Source: Bidens hawaiensis
Taxonomy: Eukaryota > Streptophyta > Magnoliopsida > Asterales > Asteraceae
DNA: 64,000 nt
Reading direction: 5' to 3'
NCBI GenBank assembly: GCA_021521415.1
Contig: JAIQDT010000026.1
Span: 5,049,001-5,113,000, forward strand
Position numbers and translations under genes: made by a program. Each line of letters starts with the position of its first letter. Position 1 is the stretch's first letter. The notes under the pieces are model-generated. The model did not search any database. It was not told the origin of the DNA and saw nothing but the letters and a program-made list of their open reading frames with translations. Below, piece after piece: positions 44,774-57,902 of this stretch.

Positions 44774-45888
44774 AGTATCTAATGGACAAAGTCCCGTTAT
44801 TGTGTTTGCTGAGGAGGTATTATTCGTTTTATATTGATCAATTGATATAAAAGTATGTCGTATTTTAAATAGTGAGTTGGTAAATATGACTCTCATGTTG
44901 CGAATGATTCAGACTTTGACTTTAAAGGTTAAACATGGTTTTTCTTAGAAGTGGTAACTGTCAAATGGGGTTGTGCATCGAGTTGTTTTACTACGGGTCA
45001 AAATGAGTTGATGTGGTGGGTTGACTCACAAACACCTTTATTATATATTGTTTTATAGTTAATGCTTAGATATGGTTACATAAATCTTTGTATAATATTA
45101 ATATATGATTAAAGTTTGTATGAAAAGCAGTTAGTTATTGTAAATTCATTTTGATCCTAACCAAAGTGAAAAAAAAGCGAAGATGAAGAAGTTAACAAAA
45201 TGTATTTTTCGTCCGCTCAAACCCGTCACTGTATGACCCACCAACCATTAGGTATACATATTGTGGCATGTATCGGCTCTTATCAATGTCGTTTTTATTG
45301 TAATAAAGTGACCATGTTCTTAAATGGTTTTATAAACCAGTCGGTACCGCCAAATTGGTATGCCATTTCTCAAATCATAGTTATTGGCTTGGTCGTTTTT
45401 TTCATCAAAACCGACCAAAACGAATCGTTGACACACTATCCTATGGGAGAGAATACAAAGGTACTTTATAACATAAATTATACAAAGTTTTTTCTAAATA
45501 TTTATAAAAACTGGCATGAGCACAATAGTATTTAATCAAAAGACATATTTGTTCATTTACTTGCACCTTTTAGGAGTTGAATCGACTTCAGGCTTGGGAA
45601 TTCACATATAATCAATGATGTCTGTAGTTTAAATCATAAAATTATGTGTTTTGATTAAATATTATTGTTCATCATACCCCGTTTGTGTACATGTATCTAG
45701 AATCCAAGTTCTAGCTGCTACGTTGGGATAAAAACAACACGAACCATCACAGGTGTAAAACCTTAAATCCATCTAAAATGAAGAACAAATTCCAACTCTT
45801 TTGTTAGGATAGAATAATTAGAGTTTAATTATTTAGGTGTTTGAAAGCATCTTAAACATGTTGTAAACCAAATTAAGTTTGGTTGTAC
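44774..45888. other. AT-rich intergenic DNA
   Basis: A 111-codon frame at 45200-45535 has no recognisable domain and biased composition; I do not treat it as a gene. Confidence 0.4.
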
Positions 45889-46515
45889 TTATATACTATA
45901 TTAATAAAATGTATATTAGACTTTCATTTGTTTTTATTTTCGTTTTTTAACAAACTTACGTTTCAACCCCTTAATTTCAATAAGGTTATCATACATCCCT
46001 AAACTTAAATAATTTTTCTTTTTAAATAATTTAGTTACTGTTTTCAAACCACATCCTTAGTTTTCTTTTATTTCCTTTTAAACACTATTTTTTTTCTTTT
46101 TTCGAGCTCTTTTTTATTGGTCTAACGAATCGGACTGTAATCCCGCGAACATTTTAAAAGTTACATGCATTGAAGCGTTTTGCTTTCGCGCCCATTTGGG
46201 AAACATTGACAACTCGTCGCACATGCTCCTAACTATGAAACCCACAACATATCATACAGCCTATGGTCCCTGCTTCGAGATAAGTGGATCCTCTTGTTCA
46301 AACCCCCCGCAATCCCACCAATATACTTGCACTCGTAGATCCCCACTACTCGTTACATTAAAAACAGAAAATTGTTTTCTATGGTTTACACAACAACACT
46401 ATATGAGATTCGGTATAATTTATGCGAACCCGCAGTAATTTACGCGAAATACTATAAACCAATACGAAGGTATAATTTACGCGAACCCGCAGCAACGCGC
46501 GGGTACTTTTGCTAG
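45889..46515 (+). mobile_element. Helitron 5 (short, 5' end degenerate)
   Basis: The 3' end is strong: ACCCGC-AGCAACGC-GCGGGT hairpin, then acttttgCTAG followed by T (46512-46516). A second, older copy of the pre-terminal sequence (ataatttatgcgaacccgca) lies at 46411-46437. The likely 5' end TTATATACTATATTAATAAA has TT instead of TC. No coding content. Confidence 0.55.
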
Positions 46516-46518
46516 TAG

Positions 46519-46640
46519 TCTCTTAATGGTTAAGAGGTAACCTTAACCATTCAGACTTGAGGCTACCTCTTAACCATTAAGATGTTATGAGATATTAAGA
46601 GGTAGCCTATTAATTACTGTTAGGAGGTTACCATACAGTT
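46519..46640. mobile_element. MITE remnant with inverted repeats
   Basis: Alternating 'ctcttaatggttaagaggta' and 'taccTCTTAACCATTAAGA' blocks fold on themselves, and the right end 'ggttaccatacagttcc' mirrors the 'ggctgtttggtatctctta' found at 17045-17063 beside Helitron 1. Left end not resolved. Confidence 0.5.
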
Positions 46641-47146
46641 CCTAAATAAGAGACCCATGAGAGTTGGGCAAACCGCATATGGTCTGTTATACCGGAATCC
46701 AACCCCTTGAATCGAATTTTAAATTTTAAATAAATAATATAAGCCAAAAAATTCATCATGCGAGCCGTAGATCTATTTGACTTGAATTGAAGTGTTGGTA
46801 AGGCTTTCACTATTCATACCATTTTTGTTACGCTTTGATTATTCATACATGATTTGACCTATTCAAATATCCATAATACAAGTCATAGATCTATACGTTG
46901 TAAACACAACCATGGGTTATATGGTCTAGGCCTCATCTAGCTAAGCCGTTTATCCTTAAACCTATAGGTATACAGTAACTATCAGCCATCAAATAAAAAA
47001 CAACCCGATTATAAAAAGACGTGGATTTTTAATAGTAATACGCCATCAAAACCGTAGTACACCAACCTCAAAAATATAAATGATAAACCGTAAATACCTT
47101 GTAATGTCTCTTATATATAGCGTACCATGCATAATTCATTTTTACC
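46641..47146. other. Intergenic DNA, nothing recognised
   Basis: No gene or repeat that I can support. Confidence 0.35.
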
Positions 47147-47153
47147 AAATTAT

Positions 47154-47471
47154 TGTGGTATAGCGGTAGAAAGCATGAGTTTCTCTATGAAGACCAACAT
47201 TTAATCCCTACAAACAACACTTTGGAAGGGTATGGGTTGCTCCATGAAGAAATAAGATCTTGGATCTCTAGTTCGATCCAGAGGGCGTTCGGGTTTTACC
47301 ACCAATGGGCCTTTGAGCAGGTGGGTTTTCTCCAGAACTAGAGATAACTTAGAGGCACTTAAGGGATTCATACGGTTGGGTTGGGCTAGCTGGCGGTGGT
47401 CTTTTGCCATTGGGTCACCTTGTAGACCCGTACGGAATACCTAGCCAATTCTCTGTTTGTTGGTCGTTAAA
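47154..47471 (+). mobile_element. tRNA-derived SINE
   Basis: It starts with an A-box-like tRNA sequence (ggtatagcggtagaaagc, 47158) and, about 45 bases on, a degenerate B box (gaccaacatttaatccc). The body contains 'accaatgggcctttgagcag' and 'gtgggttttctcc', reminiscent of plant Au-type SINEs. AAATTAT flanks both sides (47147-47153 and 47472-47478). The element is about 318 bp and non-coding. Confidence 0.5.
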
Positions 47472-47611
47472 AAATTATGGTGTCGTATCATGTTCAAGTC
47501 TAATATTAAAAAAAAAGAATCAAATTTTTAAACGGGAAAAGCACTAAAAAGAAGTTTAAATTATTATCAAACAAAAATAGGTAGTTGATAAGAATCCAAA
47601 AAAGTAAATAG

Positions 47612-49631
47612 TGTTTTGAAACTAGCCCAATAGCAAAGCAATAAGAGAGAAACATGTAGGAAGAAAGATGAAGATTTTATTAATTAGGTATATAATACAT
47701 AAAATACAATGGAATATTTACAGGAAATGATAACTTTAAGAAAAAGCTAATCTATATTAGGAATTGATAACCATAATATTAATATATTTATAGCACTTCC
47801 CTTGGTTATCAACTTAATACACTTGGAGATGCTGGCTCATTAAAAACCTTTCTAGGAAAACCCAGCGGTACAAAACCATAGCTAAGGAAAAAAGAGTGTA
47901 GCGAGATTGTCTCCTCCTAATTTATATATCTGTTAAAATGATAAATATCGAGATTCTGTGAAAGTTGCCCAAAAATTTTGTAGTCAATCATTTGCGTTTT
48001 CGTCCCTTAACATGCGAATCGTTAGGTTGAACAATGTTGCATGATCTTCGCGTGAAAATTTCTATTACATCATGTCGTAAACATATACCACTGTATTGAT
48101 AACCTTGTGTTTTTCTGTATCAACAAGACTAGCCAAACTTGTTTTGATGGGTTAGTACAATATAAGCACATATCTTTCATACCTGAAATATATATTTTAA
48201 CCCATTCTGATGTCTCATAACTGGACACATGTTGATAAATAAAAATAAAAGATATAGAAATCATTTATAGCTAGCAATAAATATTAATGCTCATATGCAT
48301 TTAATTATAGTACTTCTAAACTAATAATGTTTTATTTTGTGTTAGTAAATGATATGTAATGCATTGTTGAAAAACCTTTAACGTACTCAAATGATGAAAT
48401 TTGTCCATGATAAAATGTTTCATCATCTTCTAGATGCACTTTGATGGATTGATTAACATATAATTACACACATACTCAAACTATAATTTGAGCAATGATC
48501 ACACCATGTCAAGGTCTTTCAAAAATTTCCCCTCTAAAAGTTCATAAATGTAAACTGTGATTATAGTGAACTTTTAATGTTGAAATGTTGATAAAAGTAT
48601 GACTACTTTTTCAAACTTATATAATTCTTTATCACAATATCTTCTGATTATCACCATGCTTGACCCCACATGTTTTCATGCTTAGTAAGCATAACTTTAT
48701 ATATGCTTCAGACAACCCATTAGGGTCTTCTTTCCATCTTGACCAATTATGCATGAGCATTCACTCTTTTCAAGAGTTTTGGCACATAAACTTTATCACT
48801 TAGCAAATTAATTGCAAAAGTTGATAACATCCAAGTAATTTCCGATATTCAATGTACCATTTTTATACATTGAGATGCCAAAATTATCGGGAACAACTTT
48901 TCTATGAATGTATATTGGTGAATAAGAGTTACATATTTAAGATGTTTAAGTTAACATTTTACGCATTTATGCGCTTAGGAACTAACTTTCAGGAGCTCCA
49001 GCTATATTCATCATATAAAATAATCACAACACAAAATCTGAATATGTATACAACATGAGTCATATTGCTCTCGAGAACTTACTTTACATGATTTGATAAT
49101 TTGAATCCTTTATATACTTTCACGTAAACCTTTCAGTTATTAAGTGAATCACTAAAATTGTTAGACACATATCAACTGTCTCTTAGTATTACCAGACTAT
49201 TTAGGTATCAGAAAGTCATTGCTTCCATCGTTGGAGAATATGTCTTCTCACAATCAATCATAAGTATTTGCAAAATCATTGTGCCACTAATTTTGCCTTG
49301 TATCACTTAATTTTCATAAAAGACCTGCTTGTATCCAACAAATTTTACAACTCTAGTTCTATGGACTGCTAGTCCGAAAACTTTCCTTTTCATTTGAGAA
49401 TTTAACTCTGCCTTAGTTGCGTCTTTTCAATTTTACAAATCATTTTTATACTTTCACTCATAGGCAGATTTCAAATCTTGATCCTAATAATTTCTAGCGC
49501 TACATTATTATATATAACAAATGACAACTTTGGTGCCGTAAGGACACTCATTGAGCCACTTGGCGGCACCCTACTAGTCAACGAATTTTTGTATTTTTTG
49601 TGTTTTATAGTTGCAGTACCGTAACGAACAA
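47612..49631 (-). mobile_element. Decayed Ty1-copia element, 3' half
   Basis: Read on the minus strand, downstream of the LARD: broken reverse transcriptase with traces of KTRVVKFVGYKQ (about 49330-49380) and EKTYSPTMEAMTF (about 49220-49265), matching the YEETYSPVMDAITF block of copia RT. Then come a long degraded stretch, the sequence before the 3' LTR ('accaagggaag', 47796-47806) and a short LTR of 184 bp (47795 down to 47612, TGCTATAAATA...CAAAACA). Many stops and frameshifts. The 5' half continues beyond the LARD at 56199. Confidence 0.65.
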
Positions 49632-51424
49632 CGTAACATCTCGGATTTTTCGTATTTGTATTCGTTTATGTTAAAACGATTCGAGAATGAAATTCGGATC
49701 TTTCAAACTATTTAAAACCTGTATCTATTTGTATTTAACTTGGTTTAACAAATTTTATAATTTCATAACTTTTAATCCTTCCAAATAGTCCTTAACAACT
49801 TTAAAATCGTTTATAATGGCTAAAAGTGCATTTTCGGAAATTACCGGGACTAATTTTACCATTTCTTTCATATTTTTGACTAAATTAACGAAACTTAAGC
49901 TCCAAGTTATGTCAATTAATGTTTTAAAATATCCCAAGTCGTTTTCTTGATGCTTAAGACAAGATCTTTAAGATATTGGACATGATTTTGTCATTTATTG
50001 ATTATTTTGTTTCCTAAACGAGTTCGTTTACCATATAAACGAATTTATGGGCTTTATTATTTAAACTAACATAACCTAAAACCCTAAAGTAATCTGGAAA
50101 CTCAGCCCCCAACTCTAAAAAAAAATTGTTCATAAGGTTTTATGATGTTTTTTTCAAGAACTTTCAACTTACGGTTTGACTTTCAAGCTTCAAGACCCTT
50201 TGACTCGTTTTTTTCCATCTCTCCTTTATCTTTCTGGGTAAGTTGTCTTCATGCAAAACGTTGGTTTTTATATAACTAACAAAAGCCCTCAATCAATTTT
50301 ACTGATTGATTGGGTTTTGTTAGTCAATTACTCTCCGGCCCGTTTTAGGGCATAATAGTCAAAATATTTGACTATCCGATTTCTCTATTTTCTTATCAGA
50401 ATTAGCTTTCGGTCCAGAAGACTTCTATTTTTGTCTTGAGATTTTAAGACTACACCAAAACCTGACTTCCGACTCTCTGTTCGGATTCTGGTCAGTACCA
50501 GCTCGTTGATTTACTGAATACCTCATAACCGGAGTTCTATACATCAATTTGGAATGATTCCAGCGGCTATCTTCTCGGTTTTGACTCTATTTTATTTTGA
50601 ATAAGTCTCAGGTCTGTTTGGATCAGAAGACCTGTCATGTTAACTTTGCTCGTTTACTCTATCTCTCGGTTTATTCACTTAATCGTCAAGGTGAGAGATT
50701 ATTCCCCCTTTACTGTTTTCAAATGTTTTGGGGACATGTGCGTACTATTACTTACTTTTATATTACATACATACACAAAACTAGCAAACGAATGATCGTG
50801 TGTATTCAATTAAATGTAATTTGTTACTTGCTTTTGTGCTTACATTCTATCATATTCGGAGAGGTCCATCATAATCACATCATAGTATGATCATACGCCG
50901 TCTTAGTAGCCATAGCTCGTGTTCGTGAGGCATGGTCAACCGACAATCACATTTGTATGCAAGTCATAGTAGCCATACCCGTGTTCGTGAGGCATGGTCA
51001 ACTGACACACTATTTGCTCAAGGTTTGATTGATTATTACTCACATTATTTTGTTTGCGCAATCATTATTCATTTATTATGTACTATATATTTATTATTAT
51101 TGTATCATGAAAACTGGTGATCATCTCACTCAACATGTGTTGTTGACAAATTTCTTTATTTTCTACGCATATGTTGGGAAACGGTTGATTCGAAGATAAG
51201 GTGAAAAACGTATAGAAAGACCTTATGAAATAAAATAAAGAATATTTGCTCTATTATTTAGTTTGGGTTTATTATTGTTATATTTGAAACTTGTGCACTT
51301 TATTTGAAATTTGAAATAAATAAATTAATAGATATTGTCATATTTTATAATGTTTGATAGTACCTTGTGAGCTGTGAACCATGGTTCACACCCCGGCATT
51401 TCCGCCTTAAGTTGGGGTGTGACA
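49632..51424 (+). repeat. 5' LTR of the LARD
   Basis: Pairs with 54405-56198. It contains a ~60-bp internal duplication near 50908-51006 with 'cgtgttcgtgaggcatggtc' twice. The first base is C where the 3' LTR has T. Confidence 0.92.
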
Positions 51425-52175
51425 CATTGGTATCAGAGCCAAAGCTTATAAGATAGGTGGTTAGAAAAGTCCTAATAATATGCTTAGAACCCTATACGTG
51501 CCTACTTGATTGCCTTATGTGCTTATTATTATTATGTGTTTACAACTTACTTAGATTATGTATTTATATTATTGTTTTAATATTATACACACACAAACTC
51601 CGAGGTTATGCCTCACTCTCAAAATATTTTTAAATTCCTTTATTTAATAAATTTAGTAGATTGTTTTTATTTTGGAAAATTCCTTAAGAATTCCCTAGTT
51701 TTGATTTTACTCCCGCACCTTAAAGCATGGGAGTATGACATGTTCTTGTAGTAAGCGTAAGGGGGAGAGAACTGTGAGTCGGGCCTTGGAAAAACGGTTC
51801 CGAGAACCCAAGGTAAGACGCTATTATTTACCTGGAGGATAACCTGACCAAAGTACTCGATCCTATAGGCTAAAGTGGAACAAATGCAATACGACCGGAA
51901 CTTTAAGTGACCAACGTAACCAATTTGACGGTTACATTCCTTTTTATAAAAACCGAATTTACGGTGATTTCGTGGCTAAATTCGGGAAAATTTTCCAATA
52001 TTTTATTATTATCATTATTGTTTTAAATATTTAGTTGGGTGAAAAATCCATGTAAATCCATGGGCACTCTAACTAGCCATTTCTCAACCCATTTTCAGTT
52101 TGATTTTTGGTTGGAACGTATCGTCCGTGGTGGTTCACGAGATACTCCAACTATTCATATTTGGATCCGTTAATT

Positions 52176-52445
52176 CTATATTTAGTTGGGCCAGTTAAAA
52201 TGCTATGTAACGCTCATGGGCCGACCAACTCAATTGTTTTGATAATTTGTTATTTAGTTAGGCCATTTAAAATGCCTTGGAACGCTCATGGGAGGCCAAA
52301 CTCACAAATCGATATTTTGTTATTTAGCTGGGCCAATAAAATGCCATGGAAAGCTTATGGAAACCCAATTCAAAAAGTTATTTATTTTGGTATGCTAAAA
52401 AGTTGGGAACATAAAATGCCATGGAAGGCTTATGGAAAGTCCAAC
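52176..52445 (+). repeat. Diverged tandem repeat in the LARD interior
   Basis: Four units of about 65-80 bp carry 'ttagttgggcca', 'taaaatgccatggaa' and 'cgctcatggg/gcttatggaaa'. They produce a 122-codon open frame (52107-52475) with repeated KMPWKAYG/KMPWNAHG peptides, which I regard as a by-product of the repeat. Confidence 0.75.
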
Positions 52446-54369
52446 CCAACAAGGGATATTCGTTTATTCAATTGATTTTTCTTAATCAAAATTTCATGAC
52501 GTGAGTTATTCTCTTTACTCCAAGTAATCAAAGCATTTTAATTCCCATGATTCGACACATTTCTCCGACACACTTATCACAGTTTGCTAGTGCAAATATC
52601 ATTTTGTTATGTTATTTAAGTTATCTTCTCTAAGTTATTTCATTTTTATCATATTCTCAAACTATCAAACACGTTTCAATCTTTACCCTCAACTTTAACT
52701 ATTAACATTTTAGTACTTCTTGTTTTCATTAATCTTGTGTTACTTCTCATTTTTCACAACTTATCTTCCATCTTATAAGTCTTTATTATTAAAATTCAAT
52801 TATTGTTATTTTATTATTAAATTGAGTTATTCATCATTTAAATTTAATTTTCACTATTAAACTAAATCTTCCATTAATTAATTTAATTCTTACTATTAAA
52901 TTGACTTTTTCCTTCTTGATTGAATCTTCATGGAAATCCATGTATAACTCAATCACTTATTTTATTTATTGCCATTTTCACTATCTTGTTGAAAACCTGC
53001 GGTTGTTCGTGGGTATCTCAACGATCTATTTTCATTTTTATTAAATTTCATTATTTAGTTGAAATTACACAGTGGTTCATAAATATTTCAACTCCATACT
53101 TTGAATTTTTGATACATCTTGAGAATTTTGAACGTTTCGATGATTACTTCGTTAGTTGTTAGAATAGTCATGATGATTCATGCATTTCTAACCCTGTATT
53201 TTATTTTATTATTTCACAACTTAATTTTATCTTCATTCTTAATTTAATATTCGTTATTTATTTAAACTTCCATGATAAACCATGGATAATTCAATTTACT
53301 TATTTCATATTATTTTTTTACGATTTTGTGGAAATAGGAAGATTTCTCGTAATTCGTGGATTCTCCAATTACCCACCTCATATTATAAAGATTTATTTGG
53401 AATAGGACTATCTCGGTGATTCGAGAATATCCGCTTTAATCTATTAACGATTTGTTTGAATACGTACATTTTCGTATTTTAATTAATATTTCAATTACTA
53501 TTTACCATTTATTTTAATATTTTAATTTTGTAATTTGAATTCATCTTATCTCAAATTTACAACTTGCAATGCTATAATTTTATATCAATTTTTCTTTAAA
53601 TCTCATAAGTTTCTCATCTAACCAAACTCGATTCATCAAAATCTTCGTTAACTTTGTTCAAATTTATACTCTCTCAGTCTTAAGAATTTCATTCCTAATG
53701 TTATGATATTTAAAGGTTTCACATGTCATTACTCATTTTAAGATTTGTTGTTAATTAAGCTATTATTAAATCATTCACTTAATTTTTGTTGTGATAGGTT
53801 TTCGTAAATTCATAACAAATCTTGTTTGCTATTTTCTATTATTTATAAAGTTCACAAAAGTTCGTTGGTTATCTTATATTCCTATCCTCGTTCATCACTC
53901 TCTGAACGTCTAGGATTTCATTTTCCTTCAAATTTTAAAGATTTATACATTTATGATCTTCTTATTTTATCTTTAAAATTAAAAACATTTGCTTTCTCTC
54001 AAAATTATGTCTTTCTGTTTTGTAACCCACATGATGGGACGGATTATGCGGACCATCCGGCGATAAGAGTAATTATGGATGCATACATAATTATCCAAGT
54101 CCTCGCATGGAAATCATAACACCTACAGTTGTGTGTGTCATAATCTAGAACCAAAAGTAGTTTGGGTAACGGTACAATTGTAAAGATGAAAAGGACTTGA
54201 TGGATACGCCGCTGGTACATCCTATATATAAGTGCCCTTATCGGATTGTCATTTGAAGCGTTGCTTCGGCTATTAAAAGTTCTATGTTATGATAAATTTT
54301 AACTTTTATTTAACAATATTTTCCTTAAAGTTTAATTATTTGCAACACAATTATGTTTTAGTTTTCCTT

Positions 54370-54386
54370 AATTTCGGGATGAAATT
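54370..54386 (+). other. GGA-triloop hairpin before the LARD 3' LTR
   Basis: AATTTCG-GGA-TGAAATT forms six Watson-Crick pairs closed by a G-U pair next to the GGA loop, 18 bases before the LTR. It has the same place and shape as the hairpin at 10714-10732 in element A. Confidence 0.55.
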
Positions 54387-54404
54387 CCCTAAATTAGGGG
54401 AGAC

Positions 54405-56198
54405 TGTAACATCTTGGATTTTTCGTATTTGTATTTGTTTATGTTAAAACCGATTCGGGAATGCAATTCGGATCTTTCGAACTATTTAAAACTTGTATCT
54501 AATTATATTTAACTGGTTTAACATATTTTATAATTTCATAACTTTTAATCATGCCAAATAGTCCTTAACAACCTTTAAAATCGCTAAAAATGGCTAAAAG
54601 TGCATTTTCGGCAACTACAAGGACTAATTTTTACCAATTGTTTCATGTTTTCGACTAAATTAACGAAACTTAAGCTCCAAGTTATGTCAATTATTGTTTT
54701 AAAATATCTCAAGTCGTTTTCTTGATGCTTAAGACAAGATCTTTAATATATTGGACATGAATTTGTCATTTATTGATTATTTTGTTTCCTAAACGAGTTC
54801 GTTTACCAAATAAACGAATTTATGGGCTTTATTATTTAAAATAACATAACCTAAAACCATAAAATAATCTGGAAACTTTGCCCCTATCTCTAAAAAAATC
54901 GTTCATAAGGTTTTATGATGTTTTCTTCAAGAACTTTCATCTTATGGTTTGACTTTAAAGCTTCAAGACCCTTTGACTCGTCTTTTTCCCATCTCTCCTT
55001 TATCATTCCGGGTAAGTTGTCTTCATGAAAAACGTTGGTTTTTATCTAACCAACAAAAGCCCTCAATTAATTTTACTGATTGATGCGGTTTTGTCAATCA
55101 ATTACTCTCCGGCCCGTTTTAGGGGATAATAGTCAAAATATTTGACTATCCGATTTCTCTATCTTCTGATCGGAATTAGATTTCGGTCCAGAAGACTTCT
55201 ATTTTTGTCTTGAGATTTTAAGGCTACACCAAAACCCAACTTCCGACTCTCTGTTCGGATTCTGGTCAGTACCAGTTTGCTTATTTACTGAAAAACCTCA
55301 TAACCATAGTTCTATACATCAATTTGGAATGATTCCAGCCGCTATCTTCTTGGTTTTGACTCTATTTTATTTTGTATAAGTCTCAGGTATGTTTGGATCA
55401 GAAAACCTGTCATGTTAACTTTGCTCGTTTACTCTATCTCTCGGTTTATTCACTTAATCGTCAAGGTGAGATATTATTCCCCCTTTACTGTTTTCAAATG
55501 TTTTGGGGAAATGTGCATACTAATACTTACTTTTATATTACATACATACACAAAACTAGCAAACAAATGATCGTGTGTATTCAATCAAATGTTATTTGTT
55601 ACTTGCTTTTGTGTTACATTTTATCATATTCGGAGAGGTCCATCATAATCACATCATAGTATGATCATACGCCGTCTTAGTAGCCATAGCCCGTGTTCGT
55701 GAGGCATGGTCAACCGACAATCACATTTGTATGCAAGTCATAGTAGCCATACCCGTGTTCGTGAGGTATGGTCAACTGACACACTATTTGCTCAAGGTTT
55801 GATTGATTATTACTCACATTATTTTGTTTGCGTAATCATTATTCATTTATTATGTACTATATATTTATTATTATTGTATTATGAAAACTGGTGATCATCT
55901 CACTCAACATGTGTTGTTGACAAATTTCTTTATTTTCTACGCATATGTAGGTTAACGGTTGATTCGAAGATAAGGTGAAAAACGCATATAAAGACCTTAG
56001 GAAATAAAATAAAGAGTATTTTCTCTATTATTTAGTTTGGGATTATTATTGTTATATTTGAAACTTGTGCACTTTATTTGAAATTTGAAATAAATAAATT
56101 AATAGATATTGTCATATTTTATAATGTATGATAGTACCTTGTGAGCTGTGAACCATGGTTCGCACCCCGGCATTTCCTTCTTAAGTTGGGGTGTGACA
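54405..56198 (+). repeat. 3' LTR of the LARD
   Basis: Direct repeat of 49632-51424, TGTAACATC...GTGTGACA, preceded by a polypurine tract. Confidence 0.93.
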
Positions 56199-57400
56199 AA
56201 CATAACGTAAACCGTACGAATGACAATTTTGTTTTAGTTTCGGTGCTATAACGAACATGGCGGAAACCAACTGAATTTGCATAAGCTCACTGCATTTTGT
56301 TTTGAAATTGTTACTCTTATGATCACTTGCTTCGAAATCAACTGTAGACGTCAATGATTGTCTCAACAAAAGCAATTTATGTGTAAACATAATGTACATG
56401 AAGTTCACCGATTATTCCAATGATTATTAATAACTTGGAAACTCAAATTTATTATTATAAAAAAAAATAAATAAATCATTCTGGAATAATATGCTTAATA
56501 TCTTATTAGCTTAGCCAGATTCACGCAAACTTGAAGTTGCGAACTTGATAGCCATTTAGACAATGCATCGATTTTAAAACACTAAATGGTACCATGTTAG
56601 GCTATGTGTATCCTTTTCTTAATTCAATTACATTTAGGGATTCACACCCTCCTTCAGTTGGTAAATAAATAATTTATTTTGGTTCTTCAATAAATTTCAC
56701 ATCATTGACTTAGTGTGGTCTAACCGGTCATGCCAATAGATAATCATGATCTGTAAACTTCAGGTTTATGATTGCATATGTATTATTCTTCCTTAATACA
56801 AAATAGTAACATACGAGAGAACAATGTATAATCATATCAAATGTTCAAGTTATATCACTTTTAAACATCTATATTTTGTTCTCAATCCCTTTGCATCTTT
56901 GCCACTTCGTGTGGCCAATCTTATTGTTAATATAAATACTAGTCAAATTTTGATGGTCGATCTCACTTTTATTATGACTATCATTACCACTTACTCAATT
57001 ATGATAATGATCATGATATATACAATGATCATTGAATACTCAAATTCAGTTAAGGGAGTGGAGTAAAACAAATTCCATGCCTATTATTTTCTCTAATACA
57101 TGGATATGAAGTTATTTCAAAACTTTCATATTCTTTCAATAATATTGAAATATCAAGAGCATATTGAGATATGGCAAAGGCAAGTTGTTTTATTCATACT
57201 TTATTTATAAAAAACTTTCTCTTCAATAATATAAAATGTGAAAAACTTCATGCCAAGTCATGTTTGATTTATTTGTCTAATATCTTGTGACCTTTTATGT
57301 TGATAATGAGATTTAGGGATTATTAAACTTAAAGAAGAGTGTCATGTTTGACATCTTTTTCATGATCAATGTACTAATATCTTCCCATTTTGCTTCAAAA
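56199..57400 (-). mobile_element. Decayed Ty1-copia element, 5' half (integrase region)
   Basis: It continues the element of 47612-49631 across the LARD. On the minus strand, around 56390-56285, degraded sequence follows the integrase HVHTQNGLAES..IKRLQ block codon by codon with small indels (catgtacat ... acacataaattgc ... ttgagacaatcattgacg), then a GHAI.HAA-like stretch up to the LARD. Around 56600-56540 a weaker match to the PFRYFMVLIDAST region can be followed. The outer boundary near 57400 is a guess. Confidence 0.5.
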
Positions 57401-57902
57401 ACTCATTTTCTGAGGAGCAACATTTTTTAATGTTTTTGACATTTTATGTTGAGTCGGATATTTGCTAAGAAAGATTGGAATCTTCTCAACCTCCTCTGGA
57501 AATCAGCTAAGTATGGACTTCGAGCAAGCTTGGACTATCGAGCATGATTTACTACCGCGAGCATGGTCTTCAGAACCATTTCTGGTGAATTCTTCTAAGT
57601 GTTGAAGGCTTCGAGCAAGCTACACTTCAAAGAGCAAGAGTGTTCTTCTATCGAGTATGGATTGCCAATCGAGCAAACAACTTGATCGTTCAAGTTTTAA
57701 CCAAGTGATTCGAGCACAGGATGTCCGACCACATTGGTGACAAGCATGGATGCAATAAGAAGACGTCATATGTTCCAAGCATGGACTTCGAGCATGATTC
57801 AATCCCCCGAGCAAGATTTACATTTGATCATGATTAAGATTGTTCAATAAGTATCAAGACAGGATTGAAGACATCAAGTAGAATAAGCTTTCTCGATGGA
57901 CT
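57401..57902. other. CGAGCA-rich short-repeat DNA
   Basis: Irregular repeats of 'cgagca(a/t)g' and 'catggacttcgagcatgatt' run from about 57515 to 57815. Not coding. The origin is unknown; possibly the leader of the copia element or a separate repeat. Confidence 0.4.

Larger units (their letters stand above)
49632..56198. mobile_element. LARD: non-coding LTR retrotransposon with 1.79-kb LTRs
   Basis: 5' LTR 49632-51424 and 3' LTR 54405-56198 are both about 1793 bp, start (T/C)GTAACATC and end GTGTGACA. The initiator-Met primer site (TGGTATCAGAGCC) is at 51428 and a purine tract (aaattaggggagac) at 54391-54404. The 2.98-kb interior has no gag or pol frame, only an ORF that is a diverged tandem repeat (52176-52445). 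The flanks are AACAA and AACAT, a 5-bp duplication with one change. LTR ends, primer and the hairpin before the 3' LTR resemble Tekay elements, so it was probably mobilised by proteins of a Tekay-like relative. The LTRs differ by several percent by eye, so it is older than element A. It lies inside the decayed copia element. Confidence 0.88.

Noticed and set aside
45200..45535. 111-codon frame, possible small gene
   Set aside because: No domain, no plausible promoter or splice signals, and located between transposable elements.
50597..50890. 97-codon frame, repeated at 55372-55659
   Set aside because: The two copies are the two LTRs of the LARD; the frame is not conserved for a protein reason.
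52107..52475. 122-codon frame in the LARD
   Set aside because: It is made of diverged tandem repeats and has no domain; a retrotransposon gene is unlikely.
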